Assembly: GCA_943372995.1 (NCBI GenBank) | Contig: CALSAQ010000006.1 | Location: 1-64,000, forward strand | DNA from: CAJBVG01 sp943372995 | GTDB taxonomy: Bacteria > Bacteroidota > Bacteroidia > Sphingobacteriales > Sphingobacteriaceae | Length of the DNA: 64,000 nt | Direction: 5' to 3' | Shown: one piece after another, positions 15,949-24,430 of the stretch | Layout of the letters: each line of letters opens with the position of its first letter | How positions within the stretch are numbered: the stretch's first letter is position 1 | The notes under the pieces: model-generated | Seen by the model: the letters and a program-made list of their open reading frames with translations, nothing else | Told to the model about the DNA's origin: nothing | Databases searched by the model: none | Position numbers and translations under genes: made by a program

Positions 15949-17721
15949 TTAATCCCATTTAAAATCAATAATTTCCTTTACATAAACTACTATTGGTACA
16001 GTATCTATAAAAGCTTCATCGAATTTAGGGTTTAATATTTCATTCCAATATTTGTTAGCATTAAATGGCTTTCCGTTACTACTCGCATATGTGTCTGGGT
16101 ATCTACAATCTTTATGTACACTTGTATGATAATGAGCAACTTCGAATGTTGTATCATGAGTTCTTAGTATACCCCCAACCCTTGGATTATTATTACAATT
16201 TTCAAAGTGTTCATCATATATTGTTTTCTGAATACCAGCATCAAAAGACGTGTTTCCAAAAGCATCAAGAGGACCTATGGTTTTTGCATCAGTATCAAAT
16301 ATTACATGACTTCGTATTGCAAATTTTCTATATACTTTTTGATAAAAAGGAATATTATTAACTGTTCCGCAATTAACAATAAATAAATCTTTAGAAGGAT
16401 TCAATTTCTGTAGTATTCCTCTAATAATTATCTCCTCAGTTGGACCTTCAATTAGTATTACTTCGTCTGCATAAAATGATTCACATATATACGGATTGAA
16501 ACGTAATACTTCATACATTGCTTGTTTTAAATCTTCTAATGTTGAAACCTCTTTAGCTTCTATTAAGTCTTCATCTTTTACCTGATACAATTTTGTCCCA
16601 TCTGAGATTTTAATCATTCGAATTAATGTTGAATTTCGTTTAGACAAATCAATCATCTGAGGAGAATGTGATGCACACAATACTTGATATGGATAGTTCT
16701 GATCACTTACAGCATATATTAGTTCTCTAAGGCTTTTTAAAAGACGTGGATACAAAAATAATTCTGGCTCTTCAAATAATATTAAATATTCCTTTCGGTC
16801 AGGTGTTCTTACTAATTCTTCTGCAACATCCCTCATTAACAGCAATGAAAAAATCGCACTACGAACTGCACCGTGACCTATTGAATTATATGAACTCGGT
16901 GTTTGCTCATCAGAAGACCCATCTGGGTTTTGTTTTTTAAATTCAACACTAAATTTTTTCCCAAATTTATCTTCTGTCCATTTTACATTATCAGAATCTT
17001 CGATTTCTATCTTAGTATCAGGGAAAAGTTGTTGAAAATGAGTATTTACTTGCTCCTTATAGTCATTGATCGAAACGGGATTATACATCTTCTCTTGCAT
17101 TTCTTTAACAACTTTCTGAGCGTTTGATAAAGCTTCAAAGTCAGCTTCACTTAATTTAGATCTTGCTTTACTTTTTAATATCTCATTAACAACCTTTTCA
17201 ACCTCCTCCTCAGTTGGCATCGCTTTAATTAAAATAGGTGTAGGCATTAATTGTTGAAAAACCTGTATTAATCCAATACTACCAAATGAAGTGTTGTCCC
17301 AAACTAATTTATCAGTCGCTGGGTTCCATGTAAAATCGCTTTTTTCAATTTTTGATTTACCTTTTTCATCAATAGTTATAGTAAACACCCTCTTTATCTT
17401 AACTGTAGATTCTTCAGTTAAATATTGTTTAAATGACTCAAATTTCTTCTCTTGCTTTTCTTTAATATATGATAGGTCTACCGCATCTACACCGAGTTCC
17501 AATTCGAATTCCATTGGGCTTCCACTTCTTTTGTAAAAGTCGTCAGCTGTTGGCGTTTTATCTGAAAACATAAATTCATAAGCAGATAAAAAAGTTGATT
17601 TACCGACATTATTTTGTCCGAAAATGAAGATTGTATTCGAACCATCAAAGTTTATTTTGTTATTATCCAATCCTCCAGAAATAGCACGAAAGTTGTTTAC
17701 GCTAAAATTAATTAATTTCAT
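15949..17721 (-). CDS. OLD-family ATP-dependent nuclease-like protein
   Basis: 590 residues. Walker A is FGQNNVGKST (about 34-43), Walker B ILFEEPELFLYP, followed by LCASHSPQMIDL. The TOPRIM domain has VILIEGPTEEII and the acidic pair HVIFDTDAKT. Size and motif order fit class OLD nucleases and GajA-type proteins. No GajB helicase is next to it, so a canonical Gabija is not supported. It is the upstream gene of a two-gene - strand unit with 14268-15863. Confidence 0.8.
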   Translation of the reverse strand: MKLINFSVNNFRAISGGLDNNKINFDGSNTIFIFGQNNVGKSTFLSAYEFMFSDKTPTADDFYKRSGSPMEFELELGVDAVDLSYIKEKQEKKFESFKQYLTEESTVKIKRVFTITIDEKGKSKIEKSDFTWNPATDKLVWDNTSFGSIGLIQVFQQLMPTPILIKAMPTEEEVEKVVNEILKSKARSKLSEADFEALSNAQKVVKEMQEKMYNPVSINDYKEQVNTHFQQLFPDTKIEIEDSDNVKWTEDKFGKKFSVEFKKQNPDGSSDEQTPSSYNSIGHGAVRSAIFSLLLMRDVAEELVRTPDRKEYLILFEEPELFLYPRLLKSLRELIYAVSDQNYPYQVLCASHSPQMIDLSKRNSTLIRMIKISDGTKLYQVKDEDLIEAKEVSTLEDLKQAMYEVLRFNPYICESFYADEVILIEGPTEEIIIRGILQKLNPSKDLFIVNCGTVNNIPFYQKVYRKFAIRSHVIFDTDAKTIGPLDAFGNTSFDAGIQKTIYDEHFENCNNNPRVGGILRTHDTTFEVAHYHTSVHKDCRYPDTYASSNGKPFNANKYWNEILNPKFDEAFIDTVPIVVYVKEIIDFKWD

Positions 17722-17900
17722 ATAGTCATGTTAGTTTTAGTAAATATAAATAATTCAAATTATATCACTTAATAAATATTGAAGGTGCATTAAACTTTAT
17801 TTTTTATTTATAACAATATGTAATATTTATTAACATCGAGTGCTACATATAGCATTTTATACCGTCTATTTTTATTCATAAGGATTGCTATCGTAAAGGA

Positions 17901-18191
17901 ATGAAACATTGTTCTTTCAATAAAATACCAAATAGTTTACGCAAGCATCGTTTACAAATGGGATTAACACAAAAAGCAGTCGCTAAAAAACTGGGATTCA
18001 AAAGTCCAAATAGATTAGTGCGTTGGGAACATGGGTATGCTTTCCCCAGTATCAAGAATCTCTTAAAGCTAAGTGCGATATATGCAACATTATGCGACCA
18101 ATTATACCGAGAATTATTCACAAACATTAAGAACGAATTATTGCACGTAAACAAAAGCGATTCCATTACCAATAACACAACACAGCAATGA
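17901..18191 (+). CDS. XRE-family HTH regulator 2
   Basis: 96 residues. The HTH is SLRKHRLQMGLTQKAVAKKL with NRLVRWEHGYAFPS, paralogous to the regulator at 13996-14301. Its stop overlaps the next ATG (ATGA), which suggests coupling to the 18188 gene. It is divergent from the OLD gene pair across a 179-base AT-rich gap and could control both directions. Confidence 0.8.
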   Translation: MKHCSFNKIPNSLRKHRLQMGLTQKAVAKKLGFKSPNRLVRWEHGYAFPSIKNLLKLSAIYATLCDQLYRELFTNIKNELLHVNKSDSITNNTTQQ

Positions 18192-18418
18192 GCAAACTAG
18201 ACTTAAAAAAATTCGCATATGAAGTAGCGTCGGCACTGTATGACATTGACAATTTACCAACCTATCTTTTCCTCGTACACAAATATGCAGAACAACACAT
18301 TAGAGAGAAATTATTATTCGTTCTCTCAACACCTGAAAGAAAAATCAAACGATCCAAAGGTGCATACTTTACCTATCTCGTACAAAACAGCACCCCAAAA
18401 AGTAACACTAGGAATTAG
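18188..18418 (+). CDS. Small conserved-looking helical protein
   Basis: 76 residues: MSKLDLKKFAYEVASALYDI, then DNLPTYLFLVHKY and KIKRSKGAYFTYLV. The composition and even helix pattern look protein-like throughout. Its last 134 bases overlap the next ORF in the +1 frame. Function unknown; probably part of the module XRE regulator, this protein, RuvC-like protein, recombinase. Confidence 0.5.
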   Translation: MSKLDLKKFAYEVASALYDIDNLPTYLFLVHKYAEQHIREKLLFVLSTPERKIKRSKGAYFTYLVQNSTPKSNTRN

Positions 18419-18872
18419 CGTTGGCAGTCGGATTATTGGGTTTGCCATCACAAAGCACAACGAATTACTGTTCTTCAAACTAAAAGATTTTAAAGGAAGA
18501 TGGTGTACTCAAAAACAGAGAACAATCCTTGAATATATCAACCATCTGTATAAAGCTTTTCACGTTACTGAGATTATTTGCAAACAATCAATCTGCACAA
18601 AGCACAAACGACATACGCTAGTCGAAAAACTACACAAGATATTTATTGATTTAAAATGTATTACGATTCGTGACATTCGGAGTGTGTACAAAAACGTTTC
18701 GATAATGATTAACGAACTCACGACAGCATTCCCAGAACTCACACTTTACAAAAAGAGATACCACACTGTTTCAAGAAATTCATACAAGAAATTATTTGAA
18801 GCTGTTGCTATGAGTTGGAATAAAGATATTCACATTTCACTTGCCTTAAAAATGAAAACTCACGAACAGTAG
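18285..18872 (+). CDS. RuvC/RNase H-fold protein with altered active site
   Basis: About 195 residues from MQNNTLER (an in-frame ATG also occurs at 18240). The recognisable domain begins at VTLGISVGSRIIGFAITKH, the first strands of an RNase H/RuvC fold. It ends in YKKLFEAVAMSW, where RuvC has its last acidic pair. The first catalytic Asp (LGID) is Ser here and the second strand reads EIICKQ instead of an acidic ALE, so it may be inactive or use other residues. The first 45 or so residues are encoded in another frame of the 76-aa gene and are unlikely to be conserved. A non-ATG start or a frameshift fusion with that gene is possible. Confidence 0.5.
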   Translation: MQNNTLERNYYSFSQHLKEKSNDPKVHTLPISYKTAPQKVTLGISVGSRIIGFAITKHNELLFFKLKDFKGRWCTQKQRTILEYINHLYKAFHVTEIICKQSICTKHKRHTLVEKLHKIFIDLKCITIRDIRSVYKNVSIMINELTTAFPELTLYKKRYHTVSRNSYKKLFEAVAMSWNKDIHISLALKMKTHEQ

Positions 18873-18905
18873 AAAAAAGAACTATCCATTCGATAGTTCT
18901 TTTTT
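18873..18905. terminator. Bidirectional terminator
   Basis: Perfect 14-bp arms from AAAAAAGAACTATC to its complement, loop CATTC. It separates the convergent RuvC-like gene and the gene at 18882-19160, whose last codons lie inside the stem. Confidence 0.85.
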
Positions 18906-19160
18906 CTGTAATGCAACATAACATTTCTCCGCAAGTAGTTCTATTGAAGCTGTAGGATTATCTATAGCTTCGTGAATATAGTTCATATAACATTCTATCC
19001 ATTCATCAGACAACTGAGTATTCATTACAAGCGAAACCGTCTTCATAATGTTCAACTGATATTCTTTAGGAATACTTTCATTTTTATACATGGCACTCAT
19101 CATTCGATAATATTTCATATCATCGTGCAGTAGTCGAATAACAATTTCTTTCGTATCCAT
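18882..19160 (-). CDS. Hypothetical helical protein
   Basis: 92 residues, all-helical in appearance (MDTKEIVIRLLHDDMKYYRM). No signal peptide, membrane segment or known motif. It is divergent from recombinase 2 across 140 bases. Its 3' end lies inside the bidirectional terminator, which supports it being a real transcription unit. Confidence 0.45.
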   Translation of the reverse strand: MDTKEIVIRLLHDDMKYYRMMSAMYKNESIPKEYQLNIMKTVSLVMNTQLSDEWIECYMNYIHEAIDNPTASIELLAEKCYVALQKKELSNG

Positions 19161-19284
19161 ATATACATTTTTTATACAACGTTACCAATACTCTTTTGAA
19201 AAACCTTAGCATTTTAGAACAACTAAAACTTTTCTCGTTTCACTGAAATTATTCTACTCATACTATATATTTCCTTGCACATTT

Positions 19285-19306
19285 ATTCATACATTTAAGT
19301 ATGAAT
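19285..19306. promoter_or_regulatory. Inverted repeat overlapping the recombinase 2 start codon
   Basis: Arms ATTCATAC and GTATGAAT, 8 bp perfect, spacer ATTTAA. The ATG at 19301 is within the right arm, so the hairpin could hide the start, or the DNA could be an operator. Confidence 0.5.
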
Positions 19307-20800
19307 ACGGAAAAACATATTGGCATTTGGATACGTGTTTCAACAGATTTTCAAGTGAAAGACGAAAGTCCAGAACATCACGAAAGGCGAGCACGGTTAT
19401 ACGCAGAATCGAAGGGGTGGATTGTAGAAGAAGTGTATAAGCTTGAAGCAATGAGTGGTAAATCGGTCAACGAATATCCCGAAACAAAGAGGATGTTGGC
19501 AGACTTAAAAAGCGGAAGGATTCAAGGTCTCATTTTTTCTAAGCTTGCTCGACTTGCACGAAATACAAAAGAGCTTCTCGAATTTGCGGAACTATTCCGC
19601 ACTTATGATGCAGACCTCATCTCACTTTCAGAAAACATAGACACAAGTACTCCCGCAGGAAGACTCTTCTACACTATGATTGCAGCAATGGCTGCATGGG
19701 AAAGGGAAGAGATTGCAGAACGTGTTGCGGCTTCCGTACCTATCCGTGCACAAATGGGAAAACCATTAGGCGGACAAGCTTCATTCGGATATCAATGGAA
19801 TGGAAAAGAATTGCAAATAAATGAAACAGAAGCACCGATACGCAAACTGATCTATGAACTCTTCCTTAAAACAAAAAGAAAGAAAACAACAGCTACTCTT
19901 TTAAATGACAAAGGATACAGAACTCGCAATGGGTCAAAATTTTCAGACACAACTGTTGACAGACTTTTGCGAGATTCAACAGCAAAGGGAATACGCAAAG
20001 CCAATTACACCAAAAGCTTAGGGGATAAAAAGAATTGGGTAGTGAAGCCTGAAAGTGAATGGGTAACCATACCCTGTCCTGCAATCATAACTGAAGAACT
20101 GTGGGATGAATGCAATCGAATACTCGATGAACAAGGCTCAAAACGAGCAAAACCAGGTCGTCAAACCAATTACTTATTAGCAGGGTATGTACACTGTGCC
20201 TGTGGCAAGAAAATGTATGTCTTCCACGCTTCACCTGTCTATACTTGCAAAGCATGCAAAACGAAAATAGCAGTTGAGGATATCGACAGCATCTTCCAAG
20301 ACCAACTCAAATCATTCCTATTAAGCGATACGGACATCAACGATTATCTATTCAACAGCAATCAAATTATTCAAGAAAAAGAACAATTGCTTTCTGTGTT
20401 GCAAAAAGAAAAAGCAAGCATAGAAAAGAAAATGACCGAGTTCGTTAATATGCGAGTAAACAACGAAATGACAAAAGAAAGCTTTGCAACATTCTATAAG
20501 CCGCTTGAAGAACGATTCGAGCAAATGAAACTAGAGCTTCCAGACTTGCAAGCAGAACTCGACATATTAAAGATTCAATACATTTCATCAGATACCGTCA
20601 TTCAAGGAGCACAAGACTTATACAGTCAATGGGAAACGTTAGCAAGTGATGACAAACGTACCATAGTCGAACTCATAACCGACAAAATAACTGTAGGGAA
20701 GGAAGATATCGACATTGCACTCGCATATCTTCCTTCCTACTCCCAAAATACTGGAACAAGTCAACGCAACTTCAGGGATTCATTGAAGCCACTAACATAA
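19301..20800 (+). CDS. Large serine recombinase 2, integrated in comM
   Basis: 499 residues. The resolvase domain has IWIRVSTDFQ (nucleophile Ser-14), LIFSKLARLARNT and AGRLFYTMIAAMAAWEREEI. The recombinase domain has GGQASFGYQW and a zinc ribbon (CACGKKMY, TCKACKTKI), with a coiled coil after it. The gene reads directly into comM: codons from about Arg-492 to the stop are the antisense of comM. It therefore sits at the very end of the element, and its natural C-terminus in the excised form would differ. This is the best candidate for the enzyme that mobilises the island. Confidence 0.92.
   Translation: MNTEKHIGIWIRVSTDFQVKDESPEHHERRARLYAESKGWIVEEVYKLEAMSGKSVNEYPETKRMLADLKSGRIQGLIFSKLARLARNTKELLEFAELFRTYDADLISLSENIDTSTPAGRLFYTMIAAMAAWEREEIAERVAASVPIRAQMGKPLGGQASFGYQWNGKELQINETEAPIRKLIYELFLKTKRKKTTATLLNDKGYRTRNGSKFSDTTVDRLLRDSTAKGIRKANYTKSLGDKKNWVVKPESEWVTIPCPAIITEELWDECNRILDEQGSKRAKPGRQTNYLLAGYVHCACGKKMYVFHASPVYTCKACKTKIAVEDIDSIFQDQLKSFLLSDTDINDYLFNSNQIIQEKEQLLSVLQKEKASIEKKMTEFVNMRVNNEMTKESFATFYKPLEERFEQMKLELPDLQAELDILKIQYISSDTVIQGAQDLYSQWETLASDDKRTIVELITDKITVGKEDIDIALAYLPSYSQNTGTSQRNFRDSLKPLT
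20768..20782. other. Right attachment junction of the island in comM
   Basis: comM sense (- strand) reads ATG AAT CCC TG and then departs from the expected Cys-Pro-Cys-Gly codons, giving a TGA at 20774-20772. The boundary between comM DNA and element DNA is thus at about 20772-20774. The exact core cannot be fixed without the empty site. Confidence 0.7.
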
Positions 20801-21827
20801 AACTTGCTGGATACTCAATCGAAAATCGTGCTCTCGAAATCGTTACCATACGATCTTCTAAAGGTTGTCTCATAACTTCTAAAACCGTTCGCTTAAATTC
20901 TGGTAACTCATCTAAAAACAACACACCATGATGTGCTAAAGAAATTTCTCCAGGTTGAGGGAATCCACCTCCTCCAACCAATGCAACATCCGAAATAGTA
21001 TGATGCGGTGCTCTGAATGGTCTGGTAGAAATTAAAGCATCTGTGCTTTTTAATTTACCTGCAACCGAATGAATCTTCGTGGTTTCTAATGCTTCGTTTA
21101 AACTTAATGGAGGCAGTATCGTAGCTAAGCGTTTTGCCAGCATGGTTTTTCCCGCTCCTGGTGGACCAATCAAAATTAAATTGTGTCCTCCTGCCGCAGC
21201 AATCTCCATCGCTCTTTTAATGTTCTCTTGACCTTTCACATCGGAAAAATCCGAATCGAAATCTTCTGTTCTCGAAAAAAAATCCTCTCGAGTATCAAAA
21301 ACATAAGGCTCCACTTTTTTCTCATTACTAAAGAAATCTACGACCTCCGAAATGTTGCCCATACCATAAACATTCAGACCAGTCACTATCGCCGCTTCTC
21401 TAACATTCTTCTCCGGTAAAATAAAACCTTCAAATCCTCTTCGCTTCGCTTCAATAGCTATGGGTAAGGCTCCTTTAATTGCTTTCAAACTCCCATCTAA
21501 GGAAAGTTCTCCCATAATTAAATATGTAGATAACTTCTCTACTGGTATCTGTTCACTCGCCGCAAGTATACCCATCGCAATAGTCAAGTCGTACGCCGAC
21601 CCTTCTTTACGAATATCCGCAGGTGCCATATTCACAACTATCTTCATCCTTGGCATCACCAACCCCACATGCTTCAACGCCGACTCTATCCTCAGATTAC
21701 TCTCTTTAATTGCGCTGTCTGGTAAACCCACCAAATGGTAATCAACTCCCGACACAATATTCACTTCTACCGTAATAAGAATTGCATTCACTCCGTGTAC
21801 TGCACTTCCATAAGTTTTTACTAACAT
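20772..21827 (-). pseudogene. comM: comM (yifB) Mg-chelatase-like AAA ATPase, 3' truncated by the island
   Basis: 351 residues instead of about 510. The start MLVKTYGSAVHGVNA is the family's usual N-terminus. The Lon-protease-like N-domain, Walker A LIGPPGAGKTMLAKRLA and Walker B GVLFLDELPEF are present. The protein stops at FMLVASMNP, where intact ComM continues with CPCGYY and the C-terminal lid domain. ComM is a hexameric helicase that helps branch migration during natural transformation. Loss of the C-terminal third should inactivate it. The other part of the gene is not in this window. Confidence 0.92.
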
Positions 21828-21915
21828 GATGTAAAACTAATGCGGAAGTAAAATTTACACAACTGCATTTATGCAGCTTTTTTTAGAATACTAGTATAGA
21901 AATTTTCGGTATAGA

Positions 21916-23874
21916 TTATTCGCCGAGAAGATTTTTCAACTCTTCCATTTCTTCATCCGACTCTGGAATAATTTGAAGAGAATCTACCACTACATAATTT
22001 CTTGCAATGCCTCTCAACACTACAGAAGAAAAAATATTTGCAGTATCTGTTGCTGGAACTTTTCCTCGCCTTACCATCAATCCTCCAATAAATCGAAAGT
22101 AATTATGCATATAGGGTTTTAATGATCCATCTGGTAAAAAAGAATACTTGAATTTTTTCGGCTTAGGTACTATGCTTGCCAAAAATATACTTTCTCCTAA
22201 ATTAAGTTGAGAAGGTTTTTTGTTGAAATAAAATTGAGCAGCTTCACCAATACCATACACGTTTGGTGCCCACTCAATAATATTCAGATACACTTCATAC
22301 ATTCTTTGTTTTGAACTCAACCTGTTGTTTTCAATTAACCAAACAATAAGCATCTCCTCTACCTTCCTTGCTACTGTTTTGTTCCTGCTCAAGAAAATAT
22401 TTTTTACCAATTGCATGGAAATTGTACTTCCTCCTCGCTTAAACTTTTTAGTTACGTAGTTGGTAGCGATAGATTGCCTAAATGCTTCTTCATAAAAACC
22501 TCTATGAGAAAAAAACAATGGATCTTCGGTAGTGAGTATTGCGTTTTTTATATAGTCTGATATTTGATCGTAGGGTGTGAAGTTCGGATTAGCATTACTC
22601 ACCAAAATATTTCTCATCGGCTTACCGTATTCGTACGGAGTGTAAATAAAGTCGCCATTGATCTTTTGCAAGTTTGTTTCTCCAAATTGTAAAATTCCAA
22701 AATCCGTTTTCTTAAACTCTGAATTCAATTTACATTTCCACGGTTCTTTATCATCCAAATAAAAATTAAGATGGTACGCCAAACTTCCTTTTACTTTTAT
22801 CCCCTCTAAAGAACTGAATAACCCTCTTGGAAACGAATTGAAAAAATCTTGAGCAGGAATTTCTTCCGTATCAAATTTCAACTCATAAATTTTTGTAGGT
22901 GCAATGGTGTACTTAATGAAAGGCTTTGCTTTAATTAATCCTAAATATGCAATAGATGAACTATCAATTGAAATTGATTTTTCTCCAATAAACATATTAC
23001 AATCAATAGAAGCATTATCAATCACCACATCTTTTTGAGAAACTCTAGGATGATTAACTAATAAATTTTTTAACGACCAATTTCCGAAAATTCTTAACTC
23101 ATTAGAAGAGTACTCAATCTTATCCATTCTTGTAGAGATGGTATCGAAATTCAATTTAAGTCCAAGCTTCTGCTCTAAGTATGGCAACTCCACTTTCTTG
23201 TTCTCTGCAAAAAAACGCAAATCGAGTTTTTTCTTCGATGGGAATATCATCCCCTCCATGTGCCATATCGATTCGTTGTTATTCAATACGAGTCGAGACG
23301 ACAATTTATGATCATCGATGGTAATATGTTCGGCATTAATTACAAATTGGAATTCGTTATCTACTACATTCAGTTTGTAGTTCTGAATAGACATGTTGTT
23401 CGGAACTTTGTACAATAGCTCATTGATTACATTATCTGCCAATGCTGCTAAGTCTAAACCCGACTGGTCTTTTTTAACGGTATCTTTTGGCTCCGACTTC
23501 TTAAGCAAAAAGTCGAAATTTCGTTCTCCATTTTTATTTACAATATTCAATACTGCGTTGGAGGTAATTAGCTCATCAAATTTAACATGTCCTAAAAACA
23601 ATGGAAAAACAGCAACGCTTACTTTGAATTTTTCTATGCTTAATAAAGTATCTCTGTTTTCGGGTACAACACTAATGCCCTTCAATTGTACGGTAGTCAT
23701 TCCAACAAAACCAGCTTCATCAATTTTAATCGTTAAGGAATGTTTTCTTTTTTCAGAAGCGATTACTTTCTCTATTACTTTTTTCAAAATAGTTTCGCGA
23801 AAGGCAAAAACTAAAATAATGGTCAATAACAACAGACCTGCAATGGAGAATAATATGATACGAACTTTTTTCAT
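21916..23874 (-). CDS. AsmA-like domain fused to peptidoglycan glycosyltransferase (GT51)
   Basis: 652 residues. One N-terminal membrane anchor (IILFSIAGLLLLTIILVFAF) is followed by about 400 residues of AsmA/DUF748-like beta-rich sequence (LLSIEKFKVSVAVFPLF). A complete GT51 domain follows: TTEDPLFFSHRGF with the catalytic Glu, RGGSTISMQLVKN, RKVEEMLIVWLIE, and EWAPNVYGIGEAA. There is no transpeptidase domain, so it is a monofunctional glycan polymerase with a large periplasmic extension. Substrate is lipid II in the periplasm. The start at 23874 places the anchor at residues 5-25. Confidence 0.85.
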   Translation of the reverse strand: MKKVRIILFSIAGLLLLTIILVFAFRETILKKVIEKVIASEKRKHSLTIKIDEAGFVGMTTVQLKGISVVPENRDTLLSIEKFKVSVAVFPLFLGHVKFDELITSNAVLNIVNKNGERNFDFLLKKSEPKDTVKKDQSGLDLAALADNVINELLYKVPNNMSIQNYKLNVVDNEFQFVINAEHITIDDHKLSSRLVLNNNESIWHMEGMIFPSKKKLDLRFFAENKKVELPYLEQKLGLKLNFDTISTRMDKIEYSSNELRIFGNWSLKNLLVNHPRVSQKDVVIDNASIDCNMFIGEKSISIDSSSIAYLGLIKAKPFIKYTIAPTKIYELKFDTEEIPAQDFFNSFPRGLFSSLEGIKVKGSLAYHLNFYLDDKEPWKCKLNSEFKKTDFGILQFGETNLQKINGDFIYTPYEYGKPMRNILVSNANPNFTPYDQISDYIKNAILTTEDPLFFSHRGFYEEAFRQSIATNYVTKKFKRGGSTISMQLVKNIFLSRNKTVARKVEEMLIVWLIENNRLSSKQRMYEVYLNIIEWAPNVYGIGEAAQFYFNKKPSQLNLGESIFLASIVPKPKKFKYSFLPDGSLKPYMHNYFRFIGGLMVRRGKVPATDTANIFSSVVLRGIARNYVVVDSLQIIPESDEEMEELKNLLGE

Positions 23875-23962
23875 CAGTAAACGAATAGGTGAAATTACTC
23901 GTTATTGTTTAAAATGACGAATTTACTGAACATTTTGGCACGAACTTGGTTGCATTATTTAT

Positions 23963-24361
23963 ATGAACTATTTGAGAATTAGTATTTTATTTGGGCTTTT
24001 TATTTCAATTTTAATTATATCATGTGAAGACGAGCCTGTTGAACCTTCTGATAAAGAATTGCCTAGTATTACAAAGGTTTATCCTTCTGTGGCGCATCAA
24101 GCCTATGAATTTGGAGATACTGCCTTTTTCCGAATTAATTTTAGCGACAACGAAAGTTTAGCTGAAGTATCACTCCGACTCTATTTGATTACCGACGAAA
24201 CCATGCTCTCTGTAATCAAAAACCCAAACTCAAAGACTAGCATCATCGATACGTTTATCATCATGAATGACCCACGTTTTACTGATCTTGACTTCGATAT
24301 AAAAGCCAAAGATGCAGCTGGTAATGTATCACTACTTAGCAGTCATATCCATTTGAAATAA
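23963..24361 (+). CDS. DUF4625-like lipoprotein
   Basis: 132 residues with a lipobox signal (FISILIISC, lipidated Cys about residue 21) and an acidic tail after it (EDEPVEPSDKELP), usual for surface lipoproteins of Bacteroidota. The rest resembles an Ig-like DUF4625 domain (FGDTAFFRINFSDNESLAEV, then IKAKDAAGNVS). Divergent from the GT51 gene. Function unknown. Confidence 0.65.
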   Translation: MNYLRISILFGLFISILIISCEDEPVEPSDKELPSITKVYPSVAHQAYEFGDTAFFRINFSDNESLAEVSLRLYLITDETMLSVIKNPNSKTSIIDTFIIMNDPRFTDLDFDIKAKDAAGNVSLLSSHIHLK

Positions 24362-24406
24362 AGCTAAAAAAATCAAACAAATACGAGTTCCTTTGGGTTC
24401 TTTTGG

Positions 24407-24414
24407 TACATTTG
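24407..24414 (+). promoter_or_regulatory. Possible -7 promoter element for mrp
   Basis: TACATTTG matches the Bacteroidota TAnnTTTG consensus 17 bases before the mrp ATG. The -33 TTTG is not at the usual spacing, so this is tentative. Confidence 0.35.
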
Positions 24415-24430
24415 CACATCAAATAATACT

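Noticed and set aside
15949..17721. Gabija system
   Set aside because: The protein is GajA-like in layout but no GajB helicase is adjacent; the neighbour is another ATPase-TOPRIM protein.
21863..21885. CTGCA/TGCAG hairpin followed by T's as a terminator
   Set aside because: The stem is only 5 bp and points to the + strand, where no gene ends; both neighbours are on the - strand.
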